The translations under genes and the position numbers were made by a program. Under the pieces are notes generated by a model. The model saw only the letters and a list, made by a program, of their open reading frames with translations. It made no database searches and was not told the origin of the DNA. Positions 1-5,955 of a stretch of 28,775 nucleotides of DNA are shown here, in pieces. Position 1 is the stretch's first letter; each line of letters begins with the position of its first letter. This DNA comes from a virus, in IMG/VR virus record IMGVR_UViG_3300009163_000135, positions 1-28,775 of that record; one strand, 5' to 3'.

Positions 1-199
1 ACATACCGTTCTTATCCACTCGTTTAGTAGTGTCTTGTGTCACGGTTAGCATTCCCTTGCTATCAATTGCAATAATTGTGCAAGCGTTGCGGTCTGACCA
101 TAGTAACTGTGTACATCCCATGCCAACTTTCGGCTCAGGACTTCCTGAATTACCGTAAACGTAGTTCGCTAAAGAACCTGTATCTTTTCCTAATATCAT
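1..199 (-). CDS. Conserved phage protein, C-terminus cut by window edge
   Basis: The reading frame opens at 199 and runs off the left edge with no stop (66 residues visible, beginning MILGKDTGSL). The start codon overlaps the stop of the gene before it as TAATG, which indicates translational coupling and supports this start. The text (N-terminal TGSL, a central VGMGCTQLLWSDR stretch, then TQDTTKRVDKNGM) resembles a family of uncharacterised phage proteins I recall but cannot name. No enzymatic motif is visible. It is a distal gene of the leftward early arm. Function unknown. Confidence 0.75.
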   Translation of the reverse strand, partial: MILGKDTGSLANYVYGNSGSPEPKVGMGCTQLLWSDRNACTIIAIDSKGMLTVTQDTTKRVDKNGM

Positions 200-417
200 T
201 ATACCACCTCCTGCACAGGCTTTAAGTACCAAGCCATTGATTCATAGCGCATTTCTACATCACGAGAAGATTCTAGAACCGCAATGACTTTAGATACAAT
301 CTTGCGTGTCTTGAGTTCTTTGTTAGCCTGAATTAGGGTAGGCATCTTTGCAAAATCACCTAAAAATATTTCAGATGAACCATGTTTATTTAAAGCTACG
401 AATGCATAAGTCTTCAT
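199..417 (-). CDS. Hypothetical phage protein, 72 aa
   Basis: The product is a small soluble protein with no recognisable domain; the text alternates short strands and helices and has no membrane segment. The start at 417 has a strong ribosome site (AGGAG, 6 bases away) that follows a GC-rich stem-loop and T-tract at 429-447. Its stop overlaps the start of the next gene (TAATG). It sits in the small-gene end of the leftward early arm, a position usually occupied by host-takeover or accessory genes. I do not recognise it. Confidence 0.7.
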   Translation of the reverse strand: MKTYAFVALNKHGSSEIFLGDFAKMPTLIQANKELKTRKIVSKVIAVLESSRDVEMRYESMAWYLKPVQEVV

Positions 418-423
418 TTTACT

Positions 424-447
424 CTCCTAAAAAGGGGCTAGTGCCCC
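424..447 (-). promoter_or_regulatory. Stem-loop / T-tract / AGGAG leader of the 417 gene
   Basis: Read on the minus strand: GGGGC-ACTA-GCCCC (447-434), then TTTTT (433-429), then AGGAG (428-424), then the ATG at 417. The hairpin plus T-tract has the form of an intrinsic terminator, yet it abuts the ribosome site of the next gene. It is one of a family of such leaders in this window. It may terminate upstream transcripts, attenuate, or protect or expose the ribosome site; the sequence alone does not decide. Confidence 0.6.
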
Positions 448-452
448 ATTGA

Positions 453-689
453 TTAAATTGATGCTAAATCAGAATTAAACCAAACTAAAGAATTGTCATC
501 GTTTACATAACAAGGATTTCCATCAGAATGACATGGGGTTATTTGTAAACGCTCAAGGCTGTCCTCATCTTCATGACCGTACAAATGGTCAAACAAATTT
601 TGTAATTGACCACGAGAATTTTGAGCGATTTCACCATCATTGCCAAATTTGATTAAAAAACAACTGTATTGTTTGATGTTAAGTTCCAT
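453..689 (-). CDS. Hypothetical phage protein, 78 aa
   Basis: The product is acidic and mostly soluble, with a central acidic patch (HEDEDSLERL) and two cysteines in the C-terminal half. No known domain is recognised. The start at 689 is set by AGGAG at 697-701 with a T-tract and a short ACCC/GGGT stem-loop behind it. It is separated from its neighbours by short gaps rather than overlaps, so each gene here has its own leader, unlike the coupled genes further upstream in the arm. Confidence 0.7.
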   Translation of the reverse strand: MELNIKQYSCFLIKFGNDGEIAQNSRGQLQNLFDHLYGHEDEDSLERLQITPCHSDGNPCYVNDDNSLVWFNSDLASI

Positions 690-696
690 TTTATTT

Positions 697-718
697 CTCC
701 TAAAAAACCCTGTTGGGT
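697..718 (-). promoter_or_regulatory. Stem-loop / T-tract / AGGAG leader of the 689 gene
   Basis: On the minus strand: ACCC-AACA-GGGT (718-707), running into a T-tract (706-702) and AGGAG (701-697). The stem is only four pairs, so this is the weakest member of the family. Its layout relative to the ribosome site and start codon is the same as in the other members. Confidence 0.45.
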
Positions 719-720
719 GG

Positions 721-894
721 TTACCATGCTAAAAAATTTAATTCACTTTTTTCAAATGCATCCATTGAACTTTCTTTTGCTTGCTCGATTGAAATGCCCT
801 TTTCGAGAAATGGCGAGTAATCAATCTTAGCCCAAGTCCACTCTTTACCATCATTTGTATTTGCTAAATAACGAATTTCGAACACTGTTGTCAT
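721..894 (-). CDS. Hypothetical phage protein, 57 aa
   Basis: This short open frame begins MTTVFEIRYL and ends NFLAW. The start at 894 has AGGAG six bases upstream (901-905), so the gene is well supported despite its size. The N-terminal half looks like a beta-strand pair rich in aromatics (EWTWAKIDY) and the C-terminal half like an amphipathic helix (SIEQAKESSMDAFEKSE). The gene follows the conserved 18-base motif at 945-962 and a stem-loop, so it is probably the first gene of its own transcript. Function unknown. Confidence 0.7.
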   Translation of the reverse strand: MTTVFEIRYLANTNDGKEWTWAKIDYSPFLEKGISIEQAKESSMDAFEKSELNFLAW

Positions 895-900
895 TTGTTT

Positions 901-925
901 CTCCTAAAAAACCGTCCGATACGGT
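901..925 (-). promoter_or_regulatory. Stem-loop / T-tract / AGGAG leader of the 894 gene
   Basis: On the minus strand: ACCGT-ATCGG-ACGGT (925-911), a run of T overlapping its 3' end, then AGGAG (905-901). It lies about 20 bases downstream of the conserved motif at 945-962, so promoter-like motif, hairpin, T-tract, ribosome site and start occur in one compact leader. Confidence 0.55.
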
Positions 926-944
926 ATGTATAAACTTTAATCTT

Positions 945-962
945 TATTATCCATTTGTGCAA
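945..962 (-). promoter_or_regulatory. Conserved 18-base motif, copy 1 (putative promoter)
   Basis: On the minus strand the sequence is TTGCACAAATGGATAATA. It is identical to the plus-strand copy at 11185-11202 and differs at two positions from the copy at 3245-3262. GATAAT resembles a sigma-70 -10 box, but there is no good -35 at normal spacing here. The shared TTGCACAA part may therefore be a phage-specific recognition element. It lies just downstream of a TAGGGAAA...CCTA inverted repeat at the end of the preceding gene. Confidence 0.55.
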
Positions 963-965
963 GAA

Positions 966-1151
966 CTATTTTCTAGGTGTTTTCCCTAGTGTTGTTTTAT
1001 GCCACCACCTGATTAATTTACGCCTGCCGTAACTCATTAAAGCCTTATGAAAGTGGTAGCGATTGAATATACCCCTCATAAATCGATTAGAACGCCTTTG
1101 GGATGCTATACGAGTGCGGTTACGCCTTGGCTTTAACTCACGCAATATCAT
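966..1151 (-). CDS. Small highly basic protein, 61 aa
   Basis: Strongly cationic product: Arg and Lys make up about a third of the residues (for example ELKPRRNRTRIASQRRSNRF). There is no hydrophobic segment, so nucleic-acid binding is plausible but inferred only from charge. The start at 1151 overlaps the preceding stop as ATGA. The stop lies inside an inverted repeat (CTAGG...CCTAG on the minus strand) just before the conserved 18-base motif. Last gene of the coupled run that begins further right. No family recognised. Confidence 0.6.
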   Translation of the reverse strand: MILRELKPRRNRTRIASQRRSNRFMRGIFNRYHFHKALMSYGRRKLIRWWHKTTLGKTPRK

Positions 1152-1375
1152 TTCATTAGCCTTAATTTAAGAGCGTCTAGGACATCTTGGCGGTATTGTG
1201 GTGGGACTTTAGCCTCGACTATTGCCCAACTGATAAAGGTTACTTGTCGCCACGCCTCATCCCATATTGCTTTTGGGTCAGAAAGCATCTCTTCTTCTGC
1301 ATTTGCTACTTTTAACAGATTTACCCAATCTTCGTAAGCTTTTTCCCATTCTTCTTTCTGAAAACCTATCAGCAT
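1148..1375 (-). CDS. Hypothetical phage protein, 75 aa
   Basis: The product looks all-helical and rich in Trp and acidic residues (EEWEKAYEDWVNLL, DEAWRQVTFISW). The start overlaps the end of the preceding frame by seven bases (ATGCTGA) and has no clear ribosome site, so it probably relies on coupling. The stop overlaps the next start as ATGA. No known domain recognised. Confidence 0.65.
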   Translation of the reverse strand: MLIGFQKEEWEKAYEDWVNLLKVANAEEEMLSDPKAIWDEAWRQVTFISWAIVEAKVPPQYRQDVLDALKLRLMK

Positions 1376-1563
1376 TTTTTTTGTGCCTTTCTTAATATTG
1401 CTCTTGCAAACAGTACATAAGCTTGTTCCATGGTTGCTCCTTCTATGGTTGGCATTGTTCTAGCTGTGTCTAGGATTTCCTCATCGGTTAGTTCTTTTGC
1501 TGACGAACAACAACATTGACTAGGTATTCTGTGGCATTTGCTACAAAAAATATTTTGGTTCAT
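1369..1563 (-). CDS. Small Cys-rich phage protein with FARAIL-type C-terminus, 64 aa
   Basis: The N-terminus carries a cysteine cluster (C7, C10, then CCCC around 17-20 broken by residues) that could bind a metal. The C-terminal half, ELTDEEI...LFARAILRKAQ, matches the C-terminal half of the product at 1946-2269 (RELTYEEI...TFARAILQKAS). The two therefore look like paralogues or share a recurring phage module. A modest GTGAG ribosome site precedes ATG 1563. Function unknown. Confidence 0.65.
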   Translation of the reverse strand: MNQNIFCSKCHRIPSQCCCSSAKELTDEEILDTARTMPTIEGATMEQAYVLFARAILRKAQKKC

Positions 1564-1578
1564 TTCTCACTTGCTTTC

Positions 1579-1746
1579 TTAGTTAGATTGTTTCTTGATT
1601 ACTTTAATGCCCATCAAAGTTTCGGTGTCCATGTTCCGTGCTATTTCAATCATTTCTTCCGCAATCTCTAAGGCAATACCTTCACCCCAAACTCGTACAA
1701 AGGTATGCGTCTTGTCCACTTGGATTTCGATGGTTGCGGTAATCAT
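1579..1746 (-). CDS. Hypothetical phage protein, 55 aa
   Basis: A longer frame opens at 1761, but the start at 1746 is preferred. It has GGAGG nine bases upstream and overlaps the preceding stop as ATGA, like its neighbours. The product (MITATIEIQVDKTHTF...) looks like two or three beta strands followed by a helix (IALEIAEEMIEIARNMD). No family recognised. It lies within the coupled run of small genes in the leftward arm. Confidence 0.65.
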   Translation of the reverse strand: MITATIEIQVDKTHTFVRVWGEGIALEIAEEMIEIARNMDTETLMGIKVIKKQSN

Positions 1747-1949
1747 TTCTCTTGCCTCCACGCTACAAAATGTTCACGCAAGTTTTGCTCAATAAGATAT
1801 TTCTGCATCAAAGTTATTTCTGCTCTTAAAGAAACTATTAAGTCTGTTTGTGTAAAGCAAGTATGAAAAGAATGATGGGTAATTTGGTCGCCACATTTGT
1901 CACAAGGAAACGATACATCTTCGGTAGCATAAGTTCTTGATTCAGTCAT
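1743..1949 (-). CDS. Hypothetical protein with CxxC motif, 68 aa
   Basis: An N-terminal FPCDKCGDQITHHSFHTC stretch gives CxxC plus His and Cys residues that could bind zinc. The rest is a predicted amphipathic helix, possibly a short coiled coil (IVSLRAEITLMQKYLIEQN). Both ends overlap neighbours as ATGA, so it is translated in a coupled series. Function unknown; the zinc site is inferred only from residue spacing. Confidence 0.65.
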   Translation of the reverse strand: MTESRTYATEDVSFPCDKCGDQITHHSFHTCFTQTDLIVSLRAEITLMQKYLIEQNLREHFVAWRQEK

Positions 1950-2269
1950 TTCTCACTCGCTTTCTGCAATATTGCTCTTGCAAAAGTATAAATATTACAA
2001 TCCTTAGGTGCTAAATGTTTATCCCGAATATCTGATATTTCCTCATAAGTTAATTCACGCAACCTTAACGCTTTTATTTCAGCCTGTTGTTGCCGTAGCA
2101 TGGTGGCGCAATCAGCCAAAAACCCAAGTATTATTTCACCTTGTAGCCTATTACATTTATCAGCTAGTTCATTTGCAGTCATTTCTTTATCCTTTTTAAA
2201 TATGCTAATTGGAAACGAATTGTTAAAGTCTTTTACCCCTTGCCACCATTCGTCTGAATACCTTTTCAT
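1946..2269 (-). CDS. Hypothetical phage protein with FARAIL-type C-terminus, 107 aa
   Basis: A helical protein with a heptad-like middle (MLRQQQAEIKALRLRELTYEEI) and the C-terminal TFARAILQKAS also seen in the 1369-1563 product. Ribosome site AGGAG lies nine bases before ATG 2269. The start region overlaps the previous stop and the end overlaps the next start as ATGA. The module is common in small proteins of proteobacterial phages as I recall them, with no known role. Confidence 0.65.
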   Translation of the reverse strand: MKRYSDEWWQGVKDFNNSFPISIFKKDKEMTANELADKCNRLQGEIILGFLADCATMLRQQQAEIKALRLRELTYEEISDIRDKHLAPKDCNIYTFARAILQKASEK

Positions 2270-2466
2270 CTGTCGCTCCTCATTGACCGCTTAGCCTCTT
2301 CACACAACTTAGCATAATCTTTTGGTACATCAGGATGCCATCCACCAAGTAGTAGTTCGCAGTTCAGCTTATAAACTTCCTCCCTGCGACTTACTTCGGT
2401 CATATAAATGATGAGCCCACAGAATACAATCCACATTCCTACAAAAGAAAAATGTATTGATTTCAC
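2266..2466 (-). CDS. Small single-pass membrane protein, GTG start, 66 aa
   Basis: An ATG-initiated frame begins at 2493, but GTG at 2466 is preferred. AAGGAGG sits seven bases upstream and the GTG overlaps the preceding stop as GTGA. The product starts with a hydrophobic segment (FSFVGMWIVFCGLIIYM, about residues 6-22), followed by a charged cytoplasmic-type tail containing two cysteines. It is probably an inner-membrane protein. Role unknown; small membrane proteins in this position often act in superinfection exclusion, but nothing here shows that. Confidence 0.6.
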   Translation of the reverse strand: MKSIHFSFVGMWIVFCGLIIYMTEVSRREEVYKLNCELLLGGWHPDVPKDYAKLCEEAKRSMRSDR

Positions 2467-2639
2467 AACAAGTCCTCCTTTTTGTATCTCCATTTAATGT
2501 GATAACGCAGTTTTCTAAGTGCTTTATTTTCAATCTCACTAATCCTATTTCGAGACAATCCTAAAGCGTTTGCAACCTCCTCTTGAGACATATGCCCCTC
2601 GTTGTTCTGAGGGACTTTTTCTTTTTTAGAAGGGGGCAT
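2463..2639 (-). CDS. Tiny sigma-70 region 4-like helix-turn-helix protein, 58 aa
   Basis: Translation of this small frame gives a lysine-rich N-terminus, then MSQEEVANALGLSRNRISEI followed by ENKALRKLRYHI. This is the classic sigma region 4 / HTH pattern: a helix ending in an ALGLSR turn, a recognition helix NRISEIE, then A-LRKLR. It overlaps the previous gene by 14 bases and the next as GTGA, and AAGG lies seven bases before ATG 2639; the internal Met17 is an alternative start. No region 2 is present, so it cannot act as a full sigma factor. It may bind a -35-like site or modulate RNA polymerase (inference). Confidence 0.65.
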   Translation of the reverse strand: MPPSKKEKVPQNNEGHMSQEEVANALGLSRNRISEIENKALRKLRYHIKWRYKKEDLL

Positions 2640-2811
2640 CTTCTACCTTTATGATTTTTGGTGGTGATGGAACACGTTTAATCACGAACGACTTATCACC
2701 ACTTACAAAGTGCTCAGCCTCTTCCTTTGTAGGAAACCAACGCAACGGACCTACCATGTCGTAGACAACATATCTTGCTTTGATTAAACATGGAATATTA
2801 AAGTTTTTCAT
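2626..2811 (-). CDS. Hypothetical phage protein, 61 aa
   Basis: Begins MKNFNIPCLIKARYVVYDMV and has the look of a small beta protein with one helix (TKEEAEHFVSG). No hydrophobic segment is seen. Start 2811 is preceded by AAAGG and, 16 bases further up, by a perfect GGGGC/GCCCC stem-loop. It overlaps the HTH gene by 14 bases, so the two are probably co-translated. Not recognised. Confidence 0.65.
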   Translation of the reverse strand: MKNFNIPCLIKARYVVYDMVGPLRWFPTKEEAEHFVSGDKSFVIKRVPSPPKIIKVEDAPF

Positions 2812-2826
2812 TTCAAGTGCCTTTCA

Positions 2827-2841
2827 AGGGGCTATGCCCCT
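2827..2841 (-). promoter_or_regulatory. GC-rich stem-loop in leader of the 2811 gene
   Basis: A perfect AGGGGC-ATA-GCCCCT inverted repeat lies five bases after the stop of the 2847-3191 gene. Its arms match the stem at 434-447 and resemble those at 11870-11883 and 12795-12812. Here the ribosome site (AAAGG) lies downstream of the stem without a T-tract. Possible terminator, RNA processing site or 5' stabiliser. Confidence 0.45.
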
Positions 2842-2846
2842 GTTGG

Positions 2847-3191
2847 TTAGTCTGCTCGTGAACCCATGTAGCAATCAATGCCATGCTTTTGCAATACATC
2901 AGCAAATGCTTTAGAGCCAACTTCTTTGATGTCCATTGACTGTGTGTCACTACCTGTTGGATTCCAAATGTACCAACCTTTGCTCCAATGCTTTGAGCCT
3001 AAACCAATTTTCTTGCACCAATTAACAAATTTGCTACGTCCGTTAGGGATTGTTACCCAAGCAAAGCCACAGTACATTGGCTCGCCATGCTTTTCAAAGA
3101 AGTCTTTCTCGGCTTGCATAGCCGATTTCATAGCCTCTTCGTAGATTGCACGGAAGGGTGAATTGAGTAATTCAAAGTTTGGTTGTTTCAT
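2847..3191 (-). CDS. Conserved phage protein of unknown function, 114 aa
   Basis: The layout is an N-terminal helix with alternating charges (EEAMKSAMQAEKDFFEKHG), then YCGFAWVTIPNGRSKFVNW, then WYIWNPTGSDTQSMDIKEVG and a C-terminal HGIDCYMGSRAD. This matches, from memory, a widespread unnamed family in phages of Gram-negative bacteria. The Cys/Trp-rich core and the final SRAD are typical. No function is established that I know of. Start 3191 has AGGAG plus the stem-loop leader at 3201-3226, and it is probably the first gene behind the motif at 3245-3262. Confidence 0.75.
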   Translation of the reverse strand: MKQPNFELLNSPFRAIYEEAMKSAMQAEKDFFEKHGEPMYCGFAWVTIPNGRSKFVNWCKKIGLGSKHWSKGWYIWNPTGSDTQSMDIKEVGSKAFADVLQKHGIDCYMGSRAD

Positions 3192-3200
3192 TTTTTATTT

Positions 3201-3226
3201 CTCCTAAAAAACAGCAACATTGCTGT
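3201..3226 (-). promoter_or_regulatory. Stem-loop / T-tract / AGGAG leader of the 3191 gene
   Basis: On the minus strand: ACAGCA-ATGT-TGCTGT (3226-3211), T-tract, AGGAG (3205-3201), then ATG at 3191. The six-pair stem arms are identical to those of the leader at 7331-7346 on the opposite strand. That argues for a conserved element rather than chance. Confidence 0.6.
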
Positions 3227-3244
3227 AGTAATGATTTGAACATA

Positions 3245-3262
3245 GATTATCCACTTGTGCAA
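3245..3262 (-). promoter_or_regulatory. Conserved 18-base motif, copy 2 (putative promoter)
   Basis: On the minus strand the sequence is TTGCACAAGTGGATAATC, 16 of 18 identical to the copies at 945-962 and 11185-11202. It is preceded by an A-rich tract and by TAGGGAAAGTACCTA overlapping the stop of the DUF1364 gene. It is followed about 20 bases later by the stem-loop leader. The same order of elements occurs at all three sites. Confidence 0.55.
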
Positions 3263-3284
3263 TCTTTTTTTATAGGTACTTTCC

Positions 3285-3581
3285 CTAATATGGGTTTTTT
3301 TCCACAGTCAGCCATCCACGCTCAAATAATTCAGCAATTGTCTTTTCGTGAGCTTGCTCCCATAACTCTTTACGCTCTTCCTTAGACAACTTATTGCCTT
3401 GGTCAATGTCGTGGTGACAACTAAAACACATTGCACTAATAGCCCAATCGTGCGCCTTCATGCCCCTACCCTTGCCATGCCGTAACTGATTTGAATGGCA
3501 GGCTTGAGTTGAACCCTCTAGCCCACAAAGCATGCAAGGCAGAGTGCATACAGCTCGCAGTAACTTTTCATTCCTGTACAT
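3285..3581 (-). CDS. DUF1364-like phage nuclease (putative recombination/HNH type), 98 aa
   Basis: The order CTLPCMLCG...ACHSNQLRHGKG...GMKAHDW...MCFSCHHDID corresponds to the DUF1364 layout: paired cysteines, a histidine, a conserved Lys-x-x-Asp-Trp, then Cys-x-x-Cys-His. Family members are small phage proteins thought to be zinc-binding HNH-like nucleases linked to recombination. It lies two genes from rusA, which fits a recombination/nin-type block. Start 3581 overlaps the upstream stop as TAATG. Nuclease activity is inferred from the family. Confidence 0.75.
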   Translation of the reverse strand: MYRNEKLLRAVCTLPCMLCGLEGSTQACHSNQLRHGKGRGMKAHDWAISAMCFSCHHDIDQGNKLSKEERKELWEQAHEKTIAELFERGWLTVEKNPY

Positions 3582-3943
3582 TATTGGCTTAACCTAATTT
3601 CGTTACGAGCAGACGCTTCTAATGAACGCCACGCCTCTAGTTTAGACTCCGCGGCTAAGATTAGTAAACGTAATGTTTCATATTCAGCAATCGCATCACC
3701 TGTTTTTTTAACATGGTCTTTTAAATCTTCATGGGCATAGGCGTATGTTTCCTTAGCTGACTCTGACTTGGCATCTATTGCTTGCATCATCAGCTTGGCT
3801 TTCACTGTCTTACGCATTTCTGTCATAACATATACACACGCTTTTAATGACCCTGCCAATTCAGCATTGTCACGCAAAAAGTCCATCGCCTCATACGGAT
3901 TAATGTTTTCAGGCGTTGTTGAAGGGTATTTTTTCTTTATCAT
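3581..3943 (-). CDS. Helical phage protein between rusA and DUF1364 gene, 120 aa
   Basis: Almost entirely alpha-helical, with heptad-like stretches from about residue 20 to 110. It ends in SKLEAWRSLEASARNE, a tail I associate with an unnamed family found beside phage replication and recombination genes. The start at 3943 has GAGGAAA seven bases upstream and overlaps the rusA end by 35 bases. No enzymatic motif. A structural or adaptor role in recombination is possible from position only. Confidence 0.65.
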   Translation of the reverse strand: MIKKKYPSTTPENINPYEAMDFLRDNAELAGSLKACVYVMTEMRKTVKAKLMMQAIDAKSESAKETYAYAHEDLKDHVKKTGDAIAEYETLRLLILAAESKLEAWRSLEASARNEIRLSQ

Positions 3944-4286
3944 CGATTTCCTCTATTTTTAATTTAATCATTCCACCAATTTCGTCTGCCCAATAAATCC
4001 TAAAGTCGTGTATTTGTGAGTCGTCATCCCAAAACTTAGCGAATGTAAACCCATCGAATACCGCCTTAGGTAAGTTATCAAGGTCACGGACTCGTTTATC
4101 AGGTCTATAAGCCTTTATTTCTACTTTTAAGGGCTTAGTAAGTCGAACGGTGGGAAAGTTCAACAGAACCTCTCTCAAGACCTCAGCACGGTATGCTCGA
4201 CCCTTTTCAGATATGACCATGCGATTCTGCCACTTACGCCAATAAGTATTGACCGTGGGTGGGAAGGGTAGAGTTATCTCAATCAT
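3909..4286 (-). CDS. rusA: RusA-type Holliday junction resolvase, 125 aa
   Basis: The N-terminal LPFPPTVNTYWR and the central DKRVRDLDNLPKAVFDGF...WDDDSQI match the RusA family. The likely metal-binding aspartates are D68, D70 and D88 or D89, corresponding to the three catalytic aspartates of E. coli RusA. Length is typical (about 120 residues). RusA cuts four-way DNA junctions as a dimer, acting in phage recombination and resolution of replication intermediates. The start overlaps the preceding stop as ATGA. Confidence 0.93.
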   Translation of the reverse strand: MIEITLPFPPTVNTYWRKWQNRMVISEKGRAYRAEVLREVLLNFPTVRLTKPLKVEIKAYRPDKRVRDLDNLPKAVFDGFTFAKFWDDDSQIHDFRIYWADEIGGMIKLKIEEIDDKEKIPFNNA

Positions 4287-4564
4287 TGTCTTTGGCTCGG
4301 TATACGATTACGGATTTCTTCAGCAAGGTTCTTAAATTCATGCTCACCAAACATGGCATGCTTGTACTTCTCGCTGTTGTCATCAATAATCTTGGCACAA
4401 GCCTCACGCTCCATAATCACAGCCGTCCTCGACGCTTCTATCGCTAAGGTCATGATTTCTGCCTTTGCCATGGTCAAGGCTTGGTCAAACTCCTCTTGGG
4501 TGAATAACCTATTACCCACCCCCTTGGCAAGAAAAGACTTCTGAAAATCCGTCATGTCCTTCAT
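4283..4564 (-). CDS. Hypothetical phage protein, 93 aa
   Basis: Start 4564 is chosen over 4570 because it overlaps the preceding stop as ATGA and sits eight bases from GGAG. The middle (TQEEFDQALTMAKAE, then IMEREACAKIIDD) is helical. The EREACAKI stretch is a phrase I recall from many small phage proteins without assigned function. It is coupled to rusA downstream by ATGA. Confidence 0.65.
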   Translation of the reverse strand: MKDMTDFQKSFLAKGVGNRLFTQEEFDQALTMAKAEIMTLAIEASRTAVIMEREACAKIIDDNSEKYKHAMFGEHEFKNLAEEIRNRIPSQRQ

Positions 4565-4869
4565 TTCCATGTCTCCAATACCTGTAGTAGGTGACGCTTA
4601 AACTTTTGTCTGTCAACAAGTAACGGTGGCTGATAGATTTCAACAAACTGCACTAGAGGGTCGTCATCGTCACGCAACTGCCCCTTGACCAACATCAGGG
4701 CTGAGGTGGGGTCAGAATAATCAACCTTTCGCTCAGGGTAAATCTGCTCAGTAAGAGGAGCGTCTTGACCCTCTTTAATCTTATCAATTAATTCCTGAGC
4801 GTCGTTGTCCTCCACTTCTGCTTTACCTAAAAACAATTCCTTCTCTTCACGACTAACTTTCTTTTTCAT
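4561..4869 (-). CDS. Hypothetical acidic phage protein, 102 aa
   Basis: ATG 4869 is preferred over an in-frame TTG two codons earlier, because it overlaps the upstream stop as ATGA with AAAGG nine bases away. The protein is acidic (KAEVEDNDAQELIDKIKEG, QLRDDDDPLVQFVEIY) and probably soluble, with a C-terminal amphipathic helix. No family is recognised. It lies between helicase and resolvase genes, so a replication-associated role is possible but unsupported by motif. Confidence 0.65.
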   Translation of the reverse strand: MKKKVSREEKELFLGKAEVEDNDAQELIDKIKEGQDAPLTEQIYPERKVDYSDPTSALMLVKGQLRDDDDPLVQFVEIYQPPLLVDRQKFKRHLLQVLETWK

Positions 4870-5090
4870 AACCAAACACCTTTCTCACCACGGTTGCCCT
4901 TCGTCCATTGCTCACGAATGTCATGCTCTAACCTCGCTCGCCTCTTTGCTACCCTTTTTTGCTCCAAAAAATTTCTCAGCCAAGCAACGCCACGCAATAA
5001 CCGTTCACGAATTAACTCACGAACTTCGCATTGGTGGCGATACTCTTCACTCCAAGTAAAGCCGAATTTTTCCGTACATTTCTGACACAT
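4866..5090 (-). CDS. DUF7696-like protein with N-terminal CxxC, 74 aa
   Basis: Begins MCQKCTEKFGFTW, then EEYRHQCEVRELIRERLL and a basic helix ending QKRVAKRRARLEHDIREQW. The RHQCEVR motif followed by a long basic helix resembles the DUF7696 family of small phage proteins (recalled, not searched). A CxxC pair plus C39 could bind zinc. A longer frame reaches 5144, but Met at 5090 gives a normal 44-base overlap with the helicase gene. The ribosome site is weak for either start. Function unknown. Confidence 0.6.
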   Translation of the reverse strand: MCQKCTEKFGFTWSEEYRHQCEVRELIRERLLRGVAWLRNFLEQKRVAKRRARLEHDIREQWTKGNRGEKGVWL

Positions 5091-5955
5091 ATTGTTGACT
5101 ATCAGGTTCGAACCATAGTGGGATACGACCTTCCCACTCCCCATTTCTTTGCTTTTCGCAACTTAAAAGCGCATCAGGCGAAGACTCATCTGTTGTACCA
5201 TTTTGCTCACGCTCCAATGCCTTAGTCTTATTACGCCAAACAATAAAGACATTATCCACTTGGTCAGTAATACTCCCTGAACCCTTGAGGTCAAACTTCC
5301 CTCCGATATTTTTCTCATCAGAGCCTTTTCGCATATGATGCACCAAATGGATATGCATGTTAGTGTCTTGTGCAATAGCGCATATCGCATTAACGAAATC
5401 TTTTTGTTCATTGTAAGAATCCTCTCCTGCTACTACCTTCATGATGGAATCGATGACAAAATGCTCTACCTTGAGCTCAGCCGATGCGTAACGGCAGACT
5501 GCTAAGACTGACTCAACATTCATCATCCCTTGGTGGTCAAGCAAGTACAAATGGTCTTTTTTCCATTCGTTAAACTTCTTGAGCTGTGTAGAATTCGGCA
5601 ACTTCGAGCCAATTGCATTCCGAGCCATCCTTGCTAAGGTTATCTCAGGACGCATTTCAAAAGACGCTACCAAACACTTTTTGTTCTGATTGATTAAGGA
5701 CAGGACGACCTGACCAAGCAAAAGTGATTTCCCATGACCGTTAACTCCTGCCCACACACTAACTTCTGCAGGACGTAAACCGATGCGTAAACCCCTGTCG
5801 TCCCAAGGAATACTACTGCCACGATTAATAAGACTTCCCTCAAAATACTGCGTAACTTGTTCAGCATAGTAAGACTTCTCCTTGATTTTTCTCTTGGGAG
5901 CTGAATCTTGATTGTATTGCTCCCAATCGATGTCATCGTATTCGATTACCGCCAT
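5047..5955 (-). CDS. DnaB-like replicative helicase / RecA-fold ATPase, 302 aa
   Basis: Walker A is GVNGHGKS (70-77). Walker B is HFVIDS, with D169. A HLVHHMRK motif (203-210) and a DLKGSGSITDQVDN...RNK region (222-243) correspond to motifs H3 and H4 and the arginine finger of DnaB/gp4-type SF4 helicases. At 302 residues it has only a short N-terminal extension, so it lacks a full DnaB N-terminal domain or a primase domain. It presumably unwinds at the phage fork with the DUF1376 protein as its loader. SD GAGG lies eight bases from ATG 5955, with a 10-base overlap to the gene before. Confidence 0.88.
   Translation of the reverse strand: MAVIEYDDIDWEQYNQDSAPKRKIKEKSYYAEQVTQYFEGSLINRGSSIPWDDRGLRIGLRPAEVSVWAGVNGHGKSLLLGQVVLSLINQNKKCLVASFEMRPEITLARMARNAIGSKLPNSTQLKKFNEWKKDHLYLLDHQGMMNVESVLAVCRYASAELKVEHFVIDSIMKVVAGEDSYNEQKDFVNAICAIAQDTNMHIHLVHHMRKGSDEKNIGGKFDLKGSGSITDQVDNVFIVWRNKTKALEREQNGTTDESSPDALLSCEKQRNGEWEGRIPLWFEPDSQQYVSEMYGKIRLYLE

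Noticed and set aside
2878-3144. Plus-strand 88-codon open frame
   Set aside because: Antisense to the conserved 114-aa phage protein and to the direction of the operon; no ribosome site.
5163-5936. Alternative minus-strand frames (82 and 80 codons) within the helicase gene
   Set aside because: They are shifted frames of the helicase with no motif; the helicase frame carries all Walker and H motifs.
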